A stretch of DNA of 64,000 nucleotides. Origin: Herbinix sp. (GTDB taxonomy: Bacteria > Bacillota > Clostridia > Lachnospirales > Lachnospiraceae). This document shows, piece after piece, positions 41,750 to 51,162 of this stretch (positions are counted from its first letter, which is position 1; each line of letters starts with the position of its first letter). Below the pieces are notes generated by a model, which saw nothing but the letters and a program-made list of their open reading frames with translations, searched no databases and was not told where the DNA came from. The position numbers and the translations under genes are program-made. The stretch spans positions 1 through 64,000 of the forward strand of contig JAQUYQ010000002.1 of assembly GCA_028691795.1 (NCBI GenBank). Direction: 5' to 3'.

Positions 41750-44551
41750 ATGGGGGTTTTTATAAAAACACGGTTTTATTATAAATGGCTGATATATTTA
41801 TTAATCATGACGATCGTAATTTCGAATAGCTTCTACGGATTTACAAACCGAGTATTGGCAGCACAGACAGGTACGGTTACTGCAACCACCCTGAATGTAA
41901 GGATGAAACCTTCTACAACTGCTGATAAGGTACAGCTGAATGGTACCAATGTTTATCTGAACAAAGGAGAAACCGTTAATATCCTGGATGAAGATCGAGA
42001 TTTTTATTATATCTCACTGAAATTTAATGGGAAAACGGTAAAAGGTTATGTACATAAAGATTATGTTAAAGTTACGGCTAACAGCCCAACACCTACTGTA
42101 ACTCCAAAACCAACCGTAACTCCGAAGCCAACCGTAACACCAAAACCAACTGCAACTCCAACGCCAAAACCAGGAAGCTCTGTTTCAATCACGAAGAAAG
42201 TAGCAATAAAGGCATCCGTTACAGCTACAACCTTGAATGTACGCAGCGGACCGGGGACAAGCTATTCTAAGGTGGGTAGATTAATTAAGGGTAATTCGGT
42301 AACCGTACTTAGTGAAGTAAGGAAAGATGGAATCTGGTGGTATGGTATTTCTTTTAAGCAAAGCGGAAAGACGATACAGGGATATGCATCCAGTGACTAT
42401 ATTAAACTTACCTTGAGTAGTTCGGTTAAGGCTGAAATATATCCATCTAAATTAAAAATAAAAGCAAAGGCAGGAAGTAATGCTGCCTATTTAAAATATA
42501 AGGGTGGTACGGTAGTAACTCTAAAGAAGGGTAAGAATGTTACTGTCATTGGTGAGACAACGGTATCCGGAACAAAATGGTTTAAAATATCATTTACAGT
42601 GTATGGTGCAAAATTTACCGGATATGCCGAGGCGAATCAGATTAATTTTCGTACTACCATAGCGCAGCCAACTGCAACTCCTACTGCAACACCCAAGGCA
42701 ACGGTAACGCCAAAGCCAACCGTAACACTGACACCCAAGGCAACGGCAACGCCTAAACCAACCGTAACACCAACACCCAAGGCAACGCCAAAACCAACCG
42801 TAGCGCCGACACCCAAGCCGACGGCGACACCTAAACCAACCGTTGCACTAACACCCAAGCCTACAGTTACTGTCGCACCTACTCCGACTGTAATTCCATT
42901 TACACCAACATTATCTGACTCGGGAATATTTGAGGTAAGCAATGTAGTATATGATAATATTACGGCTGCTTCAACCGGGTATGTCTGCAATACCACTAAC
43001 TTAAATGTTTTTGATAATATACAGACATCAATAACCTATTTATTTAACGATTTTTTCCAGCCGATCTTGTTACAGACAGCACAATCAGTTACGGTGACTC
43101 AGGCGTTAACGGTTAGCGGCACTTCGTTTTATAAAATAAATTTTTTGTATTATGGAGTACAAAAGACAGGTTATGTTATTGCTCAAAATATTTATATCCC
43201 TACCCTAAATGCAAATGTAACACAGGCTCCTACATCGACTCCTACACCCACCCCAGCCAGTAGTACAGATTTTGAGACACAGCTGACACAGGAAGGTTTT
43301 CCGGAAAGCTATAAGGTGGCATTAAGAAAATTGCATGCCATTTATCCGAACTGGGTATTTAAAGCATATAATACCGGTTTGGACTGGAATACAGTAATTG
43401 CTGCTGAAAGTAAAGCGGGCAAAAACCTGCTTCCGAACACTAGAGGTGTCGAATGGAAATCGCTGGATACCGGGGCATATAAGTGGGAAACGGATACCTT
43501 TACGGTATATGACGGTACTTATTGGGTAACTGCATCAAAGGCTGCTGTGGAATACTATATGGATCCCCGTAACTTTTTGACAGCGAGTGGTATATTCCAG
43601 TTTGAATTATTAAAATATCAAAGTGCTTATCAAACAATTACCGGGGTAGAAAATATCCTGAAAGGAACTGCTTTATATAATACCTCTTATACCTTTACGG
43701 ATGATGATGGAAATAAAAAGACCTATACATACGCGGAAACTTTTATTAAAGCGGCACACTATTCCGGAGTAAGTCCTTACCATCTGGCCTCCCGTGTGAA
43801 ACAGGAGGTTGTAACCGGGACCACGACATTAAGCGGCAGTGTATCAGGAACTTATACCGGATACGAAGGTTACTATAACTTTTTTAATATTGGTGCCAGT
43901 GACAGTGCCGGTGGGGGTGCAATCGCCAATGGTCTTAAATATGCTAAGAATGGCAGTGGCAATTTGGCAACTGATTTACAGTATTTATTACCTTGGACAA
44001 ATCCATACTGTTCCATTGTCGGAGGATCCAGTTTTATCGGTAAAAGTTATATCAACCGCGGACAGGATACAATTTACCTTCAGAAATTTAATGTAACTCC
44101 GACTACAACCTATTACCATCAATATATGTCCAATGTTGAAGCACCGTTTGCAGAAGGTAAGAAAGTTATAACAGCATACGGTAGTATGATGGATACACCA
44201 ATTGTATTTTCCATACCGATTTATCAAAATATGCCGGCTAACGCTGCAGCAACTCCGAGTAAGATGTACAACCCGAATAATCGGATGAAGAGTCTTAAGG
44301 TACTCACGGTGGATGGAAAAGAATTAACGATTACACCTACGTTCAGTCAGACAGTGATGAATTATGACCTGATTGTTGACAATAGTATTGCATCTGTTAA
44401 TATTGTAGCAAAAGCAGTTAGTACGAAAGCAACGTTAAGTGGTTGCGGTATTTCAGCACTCAAGGTTGGTACGAATAAGATTATTATACCTGTTACAGCT
44501 GAAAATGGAGATGTAGCAAATTATACAGTTACTATCGTAAGATCAGAATAA
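41750..44551 (+). CDS. Secreted autolysin: SH3 domains, Pro/Thr linkers, glucosaminidase-like domain, cadherin-like domain
   Basis: 933 residues. A signal peptide (about 1-37) is followed by SH3b domain 1 (ATTLNVRMKPST), a PTVTPKP linker, SH3b 2 (ATTLNVRSGPGTSYSKVG), SH3b 3, a second long PT/AT linker (about 300-385), a fourth SH3-like domain, then a GH73-like N-acetylglucosaminidase region (about 510-790, NWVFKAYNTGLDWNTVIAAES, YYMDPRNFLTASGIFQFE). The C-terminus (about 845-933) is a cadherin-like beta domain, LKVLTVDGKELTITPTFS to NYTVTIV. It probably cuts peptidoglycan during growth or separation. The chosen ATG follows AAGGAG, somewhat distant. Confidence 0.85.
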   Translation: MGVFIKTRFYYKWLIYLLIMTIVISNSFYGFTNRVLAAQTGTVTATTLNVRMKPSTTADKVQLNGTNVYLNKGETVNILDEDRDFYYISLKFNGKTVKGYVHKDYVKVTANSPTPTVTPKPTVTPKPTVTPKPTATPTPKPGSSVSITKKVAIKASVTATTLNVRSGPGTSYSKVGRLIKGNSVTVLSEVRKDGIWWYGISFKQSGKTIQGYASSDYIKLTLSSSVKAEIYPSKLKIKAKAGSNAAYLKYKGGTVVTLKKGKNVTVIGETTVSGTKWFKISFTVYGAKFTGYAEANQINFRTTIAQPTATPTATPKATVTPKPTVTLTPKATATPKPTVTPTPKATPKPTVAPTPKPTATPKPTVALTPKPTVTVAPTPTVIPFTPTLSDSGIFEVSNVVYDNITAASTGYVCNTTNLNVFDNIQTSITYLFNDFFQPILLQTAQSVTVTQALTVSGTSFYKINFLYYGVQKTGYVIAQNIYIPTLNANVTQAPTSTPTPTPASSTDFETQLTQEGFPESYKVALRKLHAIYPNWVFKAYNTGLDWNTVIAAESKAGKNLLPNTRGVEWKSLDTGAYKWETDTFTVYDGTYWVTASKAAVEYYMDPRNFLTASGIFQFELLKYQSAYQTITGVENILKGTALYNTSYTFTDDDGNKKTYTYAETFIKAAHYSGVSPYHLASRVKQEVVTGTTTLSGSVSGTYTGYEGYYNFFNIGASDSAGGGAIANGLKYAKNGSGNLATDLQYLLPWTNPYCSIVGGSSFIGKSYINRGQDTIYLQKFNVTPTTTYYHQYMSNVEAPFAEGKKVITAYGSMMDTPIVFSIPIYQNMPANAAATPSKMYNPNNRMKSLKVLTVDGKELTITPTFSQTVMNYDLIVDNSIASVNIVAKAVSTKATLSGCGISALKVGTNKIIIPVTAENGDVANYTVTIVRSE

Positions 44552-44630
44552 ACTCAGCAATAATTATTTGCTGTTACCGTACCGTGATAAAATAGTAAAT
44601 TTAATGCATAAAGCTTATACTTTAAAGTAA

Positions 44631-44750
44631 CCGGCCGCGGGTTTACAACCTGTCGGCCGGATATTACTATAGGAGGAGAAATCCTCCGAAAACAGGGAGG
44701 TTAAATCCTCCTTACAAACCAAGGAGGAGAAATCCTCCAAAAACAGGAGG
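44631..44750 (+). promoter_or_regulatory. Leader with GC hairpin and three tandem Shine-Dalgarno-masking hairpins
   Basis: A CCGGCCG / CGGCCGG stem (44631-44660) is followed by AGGAGGAGAAATCCTCC (44671-44687), GGGAGGTTAAATCCTCC (44695-44711) and AGGAGGAGAAATCCTCC (44722-44738), each a GGAGG paired to CCTCC, and then a free GGAGG (44746-44750) eight bases before the ATG. The third CCTCC could also capture the final GGAGG. The copies are separated by related spacers (GAAAACAG, AAAAACAG), so it arose by tandem duplication. Confidence 0.75.
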
Positions 44751-44758
44751 ATTGGAAT

Positions 44759-45973
44759 ATGATAAATAGAATAAAAAAATATCTGGGTGTATTCTTATTG
44801 CTGCTTATAGCTGGAAGCCTGATTACGGCAAAACCTTGTCTGGCAGCCAGTGCAAAAGTAGATTTAACCTCTGACAATACTGAAGTTACAGTGGGTGATA
44901 CGATACATGCTTATATAAAAATTAATTCTGGGACTACGTTTGGAGCTTTTGAAGCAAACTTAACCTATGATGATAGTATTTTAGAATATGAAGGTGGAGC
45001 AGCAGTCATAACCGGAGGCAATGGGTTCCTAAAAATATCGGATATGGACATTGCTGAGGTCACCACTTCCAGAAAATATGCTTTAGAATTTAAGACACTT
45101 AAGGTGGGAGAATGTAAATTATCCTTCAGTGATCTCATGGTATATGACGAGTCAGGGAATGAAATGCCGGTTTCAAGCGATGAATTGGCAATAAAGGTGA
45201 ATGCGAAAGAAACAGCTTCAGCTGATGCGAATTTAAAATCCTTAATCACGAGTCCTACAGATATTACACCAACATTTGACAAAAACATTCTGGAATATAG
45301 TGTAAATGTTGGTAATGAGACAGAAAAACTAATCATTACTGCAATACCGGAAGATAATAAGGCGAATGTTTCAATTTTAGGTAATGATTTTCTGAAAGAA
45401 GGAGAAAATAAAATTATCATTACTGTATTAGCTGAATCAGGAGATGTCATAGAATATACTATAAATGTATTTCGTGAATATTCACCAGAGAATGTATCCG
45501 GTTCGGACAATGTCACAGTAACACCTGCAGCAGCTCAGGGTTCATTTGAAATAGTACAGAGCAATGGTGTAAAATATGCCGTATTTAGTGGTAATTATAA
45601 ATTAATCGAACCAGGCAATGAGGTTGTAATACCCGAGGGTTATAATAAAACCGTAGTAACGATAACCGGCATTTCCATAACAGCATTTGTTCCAAATAAT
45701 GATACGGAAAGCGAATTTATTCTGATTTATGCTGCGAATTCCTCAGGAGAAGAAGGATTTTATCAATATGACCGAATTGAAAAAACCCTACAGCGTTATG
45801 TGGCTGGTTCCGGCAATTCAAATGTTAATAATCAATCAAATGATTATCGTTCAAAACTCAATAAAGCAGCTGTTGTAATAGCAGCCTTAAGTGCGCTGAG
45901 TATATTATTGATTTCCATTGTAATTTGGATATTTATTAAATTAAAAGGGGATAAGAAGGATGATTTAGAATAA
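44759..45973 (+). CDS. Secreted cohesin-like / cadherin-like protein with C-terminal membrane anchor
   Basis: 404 residues. Signal peptide (1-30, GVFLLLLIAGSLITAKPCLA), then a cohesin-type beta sandwich (about 32-150, VDLTSDNTEVTVGDTIHAYIKI ... FGAFEANLTYDDSILEY), a cadherin-like beta domain (about 155-240, ANLKSLITSPTDITPTFDKNILEYSV) related to the end of the preceding autolysin, a further beta region, and a transmembrane segment near 370-393 followed by KLKGDKKDDLE. Cohesin-like domains also occur outside cellulosomes; with no dockerin partner here, scaffold function is unproven. Probably paired with the upstream autolysin at the surface. Confidence 0.8.
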   Translation: MINRIKKYLGVFLLLLIAGSLITAKPCLAASAKVDLTSDNTEVTVGDTIHAYIKINSGTTFGAFEANLTYDDSILEYEGGAAVITGGNGFLKISDMDIAEVTTSRKYALEFKTLKVGECKLSFSDLMVYDESGNEMPVSSDELAIKVNAKETASADANLKSLITSPTDITPTFDKNILEYSVNVGNETEKLIITAIPEDNKANVSILGNDFLKEGENKIIITVLAESGDVIEYTINVFREYSPENVSGSDNVTVTPAAAQGSFEIVQSNGVKYAVFSGNYKLIEPGNEVVIPEGYNKTVVTITGISITAFVPNNDTESEFILIYAANSSGEEGFYQYDRIEKTLQRYVAGSGNSNVNNQSNDYRSKLNKAAVVIAALSALSILLISIVIWIFIKLKGDKKDDLE

Positions 45974-46004
45974 TACTTCCGGTATTACCTTAAAGCAATA
46001 ATAC

Positions 46005-46047
46005 TTGACAAAATACCGCAACTTGTTATACTAATAGTATAACAAGT
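46005..46047 (+). promoter_or_regulatory. Promoter with a perfect 12+12 bp palindromic operator before the clp operon
   Basis: TTGACA (46005-46010), 16 bases, TATACT (46027-46032). The palindrome ACTTGTTATACT - AAT - AGTATAACAAGT (46021-46047) covers the -10 box completely. It is a natural operator for the GntR-type regulator encoded first in the operon. No CtsR-type GGTCAAA heptad repeat is visible nearby. Confidence 0.8.
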
Positions 46048-46140
46048 ATAACGGTGATAAAGTACCAGGAAGTAGTATATTTTTATTTTTACTGCATTTA
46101 AATAATACCAAATAACTAGTACTATAACGAGGTGATCCTT

Positions 46141-46515
46141 ATGTATTTACAAATTGATTTTAATAGTGATGAAGCAATCTATATCCAGCTAAGGAATCAA
46201 ATCATCTATGGTATTGCTACCTCACAATTGCAGGTGGGAGAGAATTTACCTTCGGTGAGGGATTTGGCAGAAGATGTTGGTATCAATATGCACACTGTTA
46301 ATAAAGCATATACTATTTTAAAACAAGAGGGTTATTTAAAACTCGACAGGAGAAAAGGTGCAGTAATTGCAATCGATATCGACAAATTACAAGCGATAAA
46401 AGAGATGAGAGAGGACTTACGAGTAGTATTGGCAAAGGCGTTTTGCAAGAATATCAGTTGTGTGGAGGCGCATGAAATTGTAAATGATATATTTGGCGAA
46501 TTTGAAAGGGGGTAA
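46141..46515 (+). CDS. GntR-family transcriptional regulator (YtrA type) heading the mcsA-mcsB-clpC operon
   Basis: 124 residues. An N-terminal winged helix is visible: IYIQLRNQIIYGIATSQLQVGENLPSVRDLAEDVGINMHTVNKAYTILKQEGYL. A short C-terminal dimerisation helix pair has no ligand-binding domain, the YtrA architecture. YtrA regulators usually control ABC transporters. Here the gene lies 5 bases before mcsA, where ctsR normally sits, so it probably represses the operon and itself through the palindrome at 46021-46047. AGGTGAT precedes ATG 46141; a GTG at 46132 overlaps it. The inducer is unknown. Confidence 0.9.
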   Translation: MYLQIDFNSDEAIYIQLRNQIIYGIATSQLQVGENLPSVRDLAEDVGINMHTVNKAYTILKQEGYLKLDRRKGAVIAIDIDKLQAIKEMREDLRVVLAKAFCKNISCVEAHEIVNDIFGEFERG

Positions 46516-46520
46516 TCACT

Positions 46521-47069
46521 ATGTTATGTGATAGATGCCAAAAGAGAGATGCAAAGATATTATACACGGAGATTATTAACGGAGTTAAGAAGGAACAACA
46601 TCTTTGTGAAGAATGTGCTACTGATTATACATCCTTTCAAATGGAAAAGCCGTTACTTAACAGCGATTTAACACTAGGAGATCTACTTTCAACTTTACTG
46701 GATAATTACACAGTCGTAGATAAGAAACAATCCGGAGAAGCTAATTCAACAGTCGTTTGTAGTAATTGCGGCACCTCATATGAAGAATTCATTCAAAAAG
46801 GCCGATTTGGCTGTTCTAAGTGTTATAACAGCTTCAGCAGCCATTTAGGTAAGACTTTTAAAGGGATTCAGGGTGCACAATTTCATACTGGAAAACGTCC
46901 AAAAGGTTATATAACTGCCGGTTCGGAACGGACTATGAAAGATTTTACCGAGATAGAGAAACTTTCACTAAAGCTGCAAGAAGCAATTGAGAAGGAGGAA
47001 TTTGAGGAAGCAGCAAGGCTTCGTGATTTTATAAAACAGATGAAGAAGGAGGAGACGAACAATGCTTAA
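46521..47069 (+). CDS. mcsA: McsA, zinc-finger activator of protein arginine kinase
   Basis: 182 residues. Two zinc-finger regions (Cys3/Cys6 with Cys29/Cys32, then VVCSNCG with GCSKCY) and a C-terminal UVR motif (LSLKLQEAIEKEEFEEAARLRDFIKQM, about 152-178). In Bacillus McsA binds and activates McsB and modulates CtsR. Since a GntR protein replaces CtsR in this operon, its regulatory partner here may differ. It overlaps mcsB by 8 bases. Confidence 0.92.
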   Translation: MLCDRCQKRDAKILYTEIINGVKKEQHLCEECATDYTSFQMEKPLLNSDLTLGDLLSTLLDNYTVVDKKQSGEANSTVVCSNCGTSYEEFIQKGRFGCSKCYNSFSSHLGKTFKGIQGAQFHTGKRPKGYITAGSERTMKDFTEIEKLSLKLQEAIEKEEFEEAARLRDFIKQMKKEETNNA

Positions 47070-48105
47070 ATGGTACGAACAGATGGTTCCTGACAGTGAT
47101 GTTGTGATCTCCAGTCGAATAAGGCTTGCAAGGAATCTGGATAACTATCCGTTCTCATCAAAAATCACAGAGGAACAGGCAACAGCCTTGGTAAATGAGG
47201 TAAAGGGTGTTGCAGCTTCTTTAACGGAACAGGAAAAAAGAAAATTTTATACCTGCAATATAAGCACCTTAAGTGATATTGATAAGACAGCTATGGTGGA
47301 ACGCCATATTGTTAGCCCATTGTTGGCAGAAAAGGAGCAAACGACCGGATTGATCCTCTCTGAGGATGAGACGATCAGCATCATGATTAATGAAGAGGAT
47401 CATGTAAGGATTCAAGCAATTGTCGGCGGTTTAAATTTAGAGCAGGCTTATCAAGAGGCAGATCATGTTGATGATTTAGCTTATCATAAATTGCATTTTG
47501 CCTATGATGAAAAATATGGTTATCTAACGGCGTGCCCAACTAATGCCGGAACAGGGATGCGTGCTTCCTGTATGGTATTTTTGCCGGCACTCAGTTCAGC
47601 AAGAATGATACAGAAGCTGATAGAAGAGGTTGGTAAATACGGAGTTACCGTCCGTGGGATCTACGGAGAAGGAACAAAGAGCCTTGGCAATATTTATCAG
47701 ATATCAAACCAAAAAACAATGGGAATTTCAGAAAATGAAATTATAGAGAATCTGAAAAGAATTGTATCTCAGGTAGTAAAGCAAGAGAGAAAAAGACGAG
47801 AATATATGTTGTCCGTCGGTGCAGATGAAATACAGGATCAGGTATATCGATCCTATGGAGTACTAAAATATGCAAGACAGATATCTTCGGATGATGCAAT
47901 GACTTTACTTTCACAATTAAAATTTGGTGCGGATTGCGGACTTATAGAATTTGACAGGGAATTCAACATCCATAAATTAATGATGGGAGTACAACCCGGC
48001 AGCCTTCAATGGACACTTGGTAAAAATGTAGGAAGTGTAACCAGAGATCAATCAAGGGCGGAATATATCAGAAAAGAATTACCTGCCATTATAAATAATC
48101 TATAA
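47062..48105 (+). CDS. mcsB: Protein arginine kinase McsB
   Basis: 347 residues, ATP:guanido phosphotransferase fold. It phosphorylates arginines and so marks proteins for ClpCP degradation. SSRIRLARNLDNYPF (about 13-27), the SEDETISIMINEEDHVRIQ block with the catalytic carboxylates, and LGYLTACPTNAGTGMRASC-like nucleotide-binding residues (YGYLTACPTNAGTGMRAS) are conserved. There is no N-terminal creatine-kinase cap, as expected for McsB. It is coupled to mcsA by overlap. Confidence 0.95.
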   Translation: MLKWYEQMVPDSDVVISSRIRLARNLDNYPFSSKITEEQATALVNEVKGVAASLTEQEKRKFYTCNISTLSDIDKTAMVERHIVSPLLAEKEQTTGLILSEDETISIMINEEDHVRIQAIVGGLNLEQAYQEADHVDDLAYHKLHFAYDEKYGYLTACPTNAGTGMRASCMVFLPALSSARMIQKLIEEVGKYGVTVRGIYGEGTKSLGNIYQISNQKTMGISENEIIENLKRIVSQVVKQERKRREYMLSVGADEIQDQVYRSYGVLKYARQISSDDAMTLLSQLKFGADCGLIEFDREFNIHKLMMGVQPGSLQWTLGKNVGSVTRDQSRAEYIRKELPAIINNL

Positions 48106-48182
48106 AGCAGTTTAAAAAATCATAAAATGGAATAATACAGATAGAACAATAGAGTACTCTCAGTTGGAATGGAGGACATAAA

Positions 48183-50639
48183 ATGTACGATAAATTTACT
48201 GAAAATGCAAAAAATGCTATAAATTTAGCAAAGGATATCGCATACCGATTGTCACATAACTACATTGGTACAGAGCATCTGCTCATCGGCTTGATGGAGG
48301 TAGAAGGTGTTGCGTCGAAAATATTGGAAGAGAACGGTGTAACAGTAGATAAGGTGTTGGAGCTTGTGAATCAATTGATTGCTCCAAACAACGGCGTGGA
48401 AATGATGGATGGAGGAAGCTTTACTCCAAGATCAAAACGCATTATTGATCAAAGTTACAAGGAAGCTGCCAAATTAAAGGCCTCTTTAGTAGGGACGGAG
48501 CATATCCTTATAGCTCTGATTAAGGAATCGGATTGTATTGCAGTTCGACTTTTAAATACTTTAGGCGTAAATGTTCAAAAGGTTTATATTGATATTTTAA
48601 CAGCATCGGGAATTGATGTCAGCGCAGCGAAAACCGAATATTCCGCTGGGAAAGGCGGTAAAGCAAAGGGAAAGACTTCTACTACTCCTACGCTTGATCA
48701 ATACAGCCGTGATTTAACGGAATATGCAAGAGAAGGAAAATTAGACCCTGTAATAGGAAGGGAAAGTGAAATTCAAAGAGTGGTTCAAATATTAAGCCGT
48801 AGAACCAAGAATAACCCTTGCCTGGTAGGTGAGCCAGGCGTTGGTAAGACAGCAGTTGCGGAAGGTCTTGCCTTGAAAATAATAGAAGGAAACATTCCGG
48901 ATACGATCAAAGAAAAGAGAGTTGTTACACTCGATTTATCAGGAATGGTAGCAGGGTCAAAATACCGCGGTGAGTTTGAGGAAAGAATTAAGAAAGTAAT
49001 CAGTGAAGTAATTGCTGATGGCAATGTACTACTGTTTATCGATGAAATTCATACGATAATTGGGGCAGGTGGAGCAGAAGGCGCCATTGATGCCTCTAAT
49101 ATACTAAAACCATCCTTGGCACGAGGGGAGCTTCAGATTATCGGTGCTACCACTAGAGAAGAATACCGCAAGTATATTGAGAAGGATGCTGCACTGGAGA
49201 GAAGATTTCAACCGGTGGTTGTAGAGGAGCCCTCTGAAGAGGAAACAGTTAAAATACTATTCGGATTACGTGATAAATATGAGGCGCACCATCAGGTTCG
49301 CATTACCGATGGGGCTTTAGAAGCAGCTGTAAAATTATCAAGCCGTTATATTAACGACAGATATCTACCGGATAAAGCAATTGATTTAATGGATGAAGCA
49401 GCATCAAAGGTACGATTAAGTACGTATACTTCATCTCCAGAGATAAAGAATTTAGAACTCGATATTAAACGCCTGGAAGATGAAAAGGAAAAGGCGATCA
49501 AAGCCGAAGCCTATGAAAGAGCCGGTGAGATAAAAAAACAGCAGGAGGAAATGAGCGAGGAACTGGAAAAGCAAAAGGTCCTGGATGAAAAACAGAAATT
49601 AGAGAAGCAATTAGTTGTAAGCGAGAATGAAATTGCAGAAATTGTAGCGAGCTGGACAAAAATACCTGTAAAGAAGCTGGCTGAAGAAGAAACAGAGCGT
49701 CTGCAGAATCTTGAAACGATCCTTCATAAAAGAGTAGTTGGTCAGGAGGAGGCGGTTGGTGCTGTAGCGAAAGCAATTCGACGTGGCAGAGTGGGTCTGA
49801 AGGATCCGAACCGTCCAATTGGTTCCTTCTTATTCCTGGGACCTACTGGTGTTGGTAAGACAGAGTTGTCGAAAGCATTAGCAGAAGCGATGTTTGGCAG
49901 TGAAAATTCAATTATACGCGTCGATATGTCCGAATATATGGAAAAACACAGCGTAAGTAAGCTGATTGGTTCCCCTCCGGGATATGTAGGATATGATGAA
50001 GGCGGTCAGCTAAGCGAGAAAGTCAGACAAAATCCATATTCGGTTATATTGTTTGATGAGATTGAAAAAGCACATCCGGATGTATTTAATATACTGCTAC
50101 AGGTGTTGGACGATGGCCATATTACCGATGCCCAAGGTAGAAAAGTAAGTTTTAAGAATACAATCATTATAATGACCTCAAATGCTGGAGCTCAAAATAT
50201 TATTGCTCCAAAGCGCCTTGGCTTTGCTTCTGTCATTGACGAGAAAGAAGATTATAAGCGTATGAAGGAAGGCGTAATGGATGAGGTTAAAAAGATATTT
50301 AAGCCGGAATTCATTAACCGAATTGATGAGATTATCGTATTCCATTCGCTGACGAAGGAAGACATCAATAGTATTGTTGTAATTATGATTGCATCCATTG
50401 CTAAGAGAAGCAAAACACAGATGAACATTGCATTGGAGACAAGTGACGAAGTGGTTACTCATATAGCGGAGGTAGGATTTGACGCAAAATATGGTGCAAG
50501 ACCGCTAAGAAGGGCAATCCAAACGAATATTGAAGATAAGCTGGCAGAAGCAATTTTAGCAGCCACAATTAAAGAAGGGGATACAGTTCGGATTGAATAC
50601 CTTGACAATGAAATGGTAGTCCAGGTAAAAAATAAATAA
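48183..50639 (+). CDS. clpC: ATP-dependent Clp protease ATP-binding subunit ClpC
   Basis: 818 residues. N domain 1-145 (two Clp_N repeats, FTENAKNAINLAKDIAYRL and FTPRSKRIIDQSYKEA), AAA+ 1 with Walker A GEPGVGKTAVAEG (about 215), a UVR-containing middle domain (about 420-470), AAA+ 2 with GPTGVGKTELSKAL (about 556) and a C-terminal D2-small domain. It unfolds arginine-phosphorylated or adaptor-delivered substrates for ClpP. It follows mcsB after 77 bases without a terminator. Confidence 0.96.
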   Translation: MYDKFTENAKNAINLAKDIAYRLSHNYIGTEHLLIGLMEVEGVASKILEENGVTVDKVLELVNQLIAPNNGVEMMDGGSFTPRSKRIIDQSYKEAAKLKASLVGTEHILIALIKESDCIAVRLLNTLGVNVQKVYIDILTASGIDVSAAKTEYSAGKGGKAKGKTSTTPTLDQYSRDLTEYAREGKLDPVIGRESEIQRVVQILSRRTKNNPCLVGEPGVGKTAVAEGLALKIIEGNIPDTIKEKRVVTLDLSGMVAGSKYRGEFEERIKKVISEVIADGNVLLFIDEIHTIIGAGGAEGAIDASNILKPSLARGELQIIGATTREEYRKYIEKDAALERRFQPVVVEEPSEEETVKILFGLRDKYEAHHQVRITDGALEAAVKLSSRYINDRYLPDKAIDLMDEAASKVRLSTYTSSPEIKNLELDIKRLEDEKEKAIKAEAYERAGEIKKQQEEMSEELEKQKVLDEKQKLEKQLVVSENEIAEIVASWTKIPVKKLAEEETERLQNLETILHKRVVGQEEAVGAVAKAIRRGRVGLKDPNRPIGSFLFLGPTGVGKTELSKALAEAMFGSENSIIRVDMSEYMEKHSVSKLIGSPPGYVGYDEGGQLSEKVRQNPYSVILFDEIEKAHPDVFNILLQVLDDGHITDAQGRKVSFKNTIIIMTSNAGAQNIIAPKRLGFASVIDEKEDYKRMKEGVMDEVKKIFKPEFINRIDEIIVFHSLTKEDINSIVVIMIASIAKRSKTQMNIALETSDEVVTHIAEVGFDAKYGARPLRRAIQTNIEDKLAEAILAATIKEGDTVRIEYLDNEMVVQVKNK

Positions 50640-50747
50640 TATAAATAGTAGAAATTGCTCGATATATCGTATATAATGAAAGAAAGTATTTCGTTAGAAT
50701 TATATATTACTTTTTCGATATATAAATACTATTAGGAGGATTATACA

Positions 50748-51161
50748 ATGGCAGTTATAGAAGAGTTAATACGCAAGGAAAGCGATGGGACAATTAGCTT
50801 TGGGAATTACACGTTAAAAGTAAAATCAAAAGTTTCTGATTTCGAGCATCAGGGAGATTTGTATAAAGTAAAGACCTTTAATGAAATAACCAAGCTAGAG
50901 AAAAATGGGATGTTTGTCTACGAATCGGTGCCTGGTACTGCCGTGTTCCACTTAGATACAAAGGGAAACAATTTATGCTTCGAGGTTAATGGCAATGATA
51001 CAGCTCAAATAACCTTAGAACTGGAAGCTGAGAAAGAATACGAAATATTTAAGAATGATTTAAATTTGGGAAGAATGAAAACAAATTTAGGTGGAAAGCT
51101 TGTATTAAGTCTGGATCTTGCTGAAGAAGAAAAGGATGTTATAAAGGTGGTTAAACTTTAA
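50748..51161 (+). CDS. Conserved-looking small protein of unknown function
   Basis: 137 residues, soluble, no signal or transmembrane segment. Predicted mostly beta: MAVIEELIRKESDGTISFGNYTLKVKSKV, then a segment around GTAVFHLDTKGNNLCFEV and a C-terminal LGRMKTNLGGKLVLSLDL. It starts after AGGAGG and ends one base before radA, so it is cotranscribed with radA. I do not recognise a family with confidence. Its place between clpC and radA suggests a link to stress or repair, which is inference only. Confidence 0.75.
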   Translation: MAVIEELIRKESDGTISFGNYTLKVKSKVSDFEHQGDLYKVKTFNEITKLEKNGMFVYESVPGTAVFHLDTKGNNLCFEVNGNDTAQITLELEAEKEYEIFKNDLNLGRMKTNLGGKLVLSLDLAEEEKDVIKVVKL

Positions 51162-51162
51162 T

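Noticed and set aside
42637..42996. Long Val/Gly-rich minus-strand frame
   Set aside because: It is antisense to the Pro/Thr linker of the autolysin and results from its repeated codons.
46021..46140. CtsR heptad operator before the clp operon
   Set aside because: No GGTCAAA direct repeats; the palindrome differs from the CtsR consensus.
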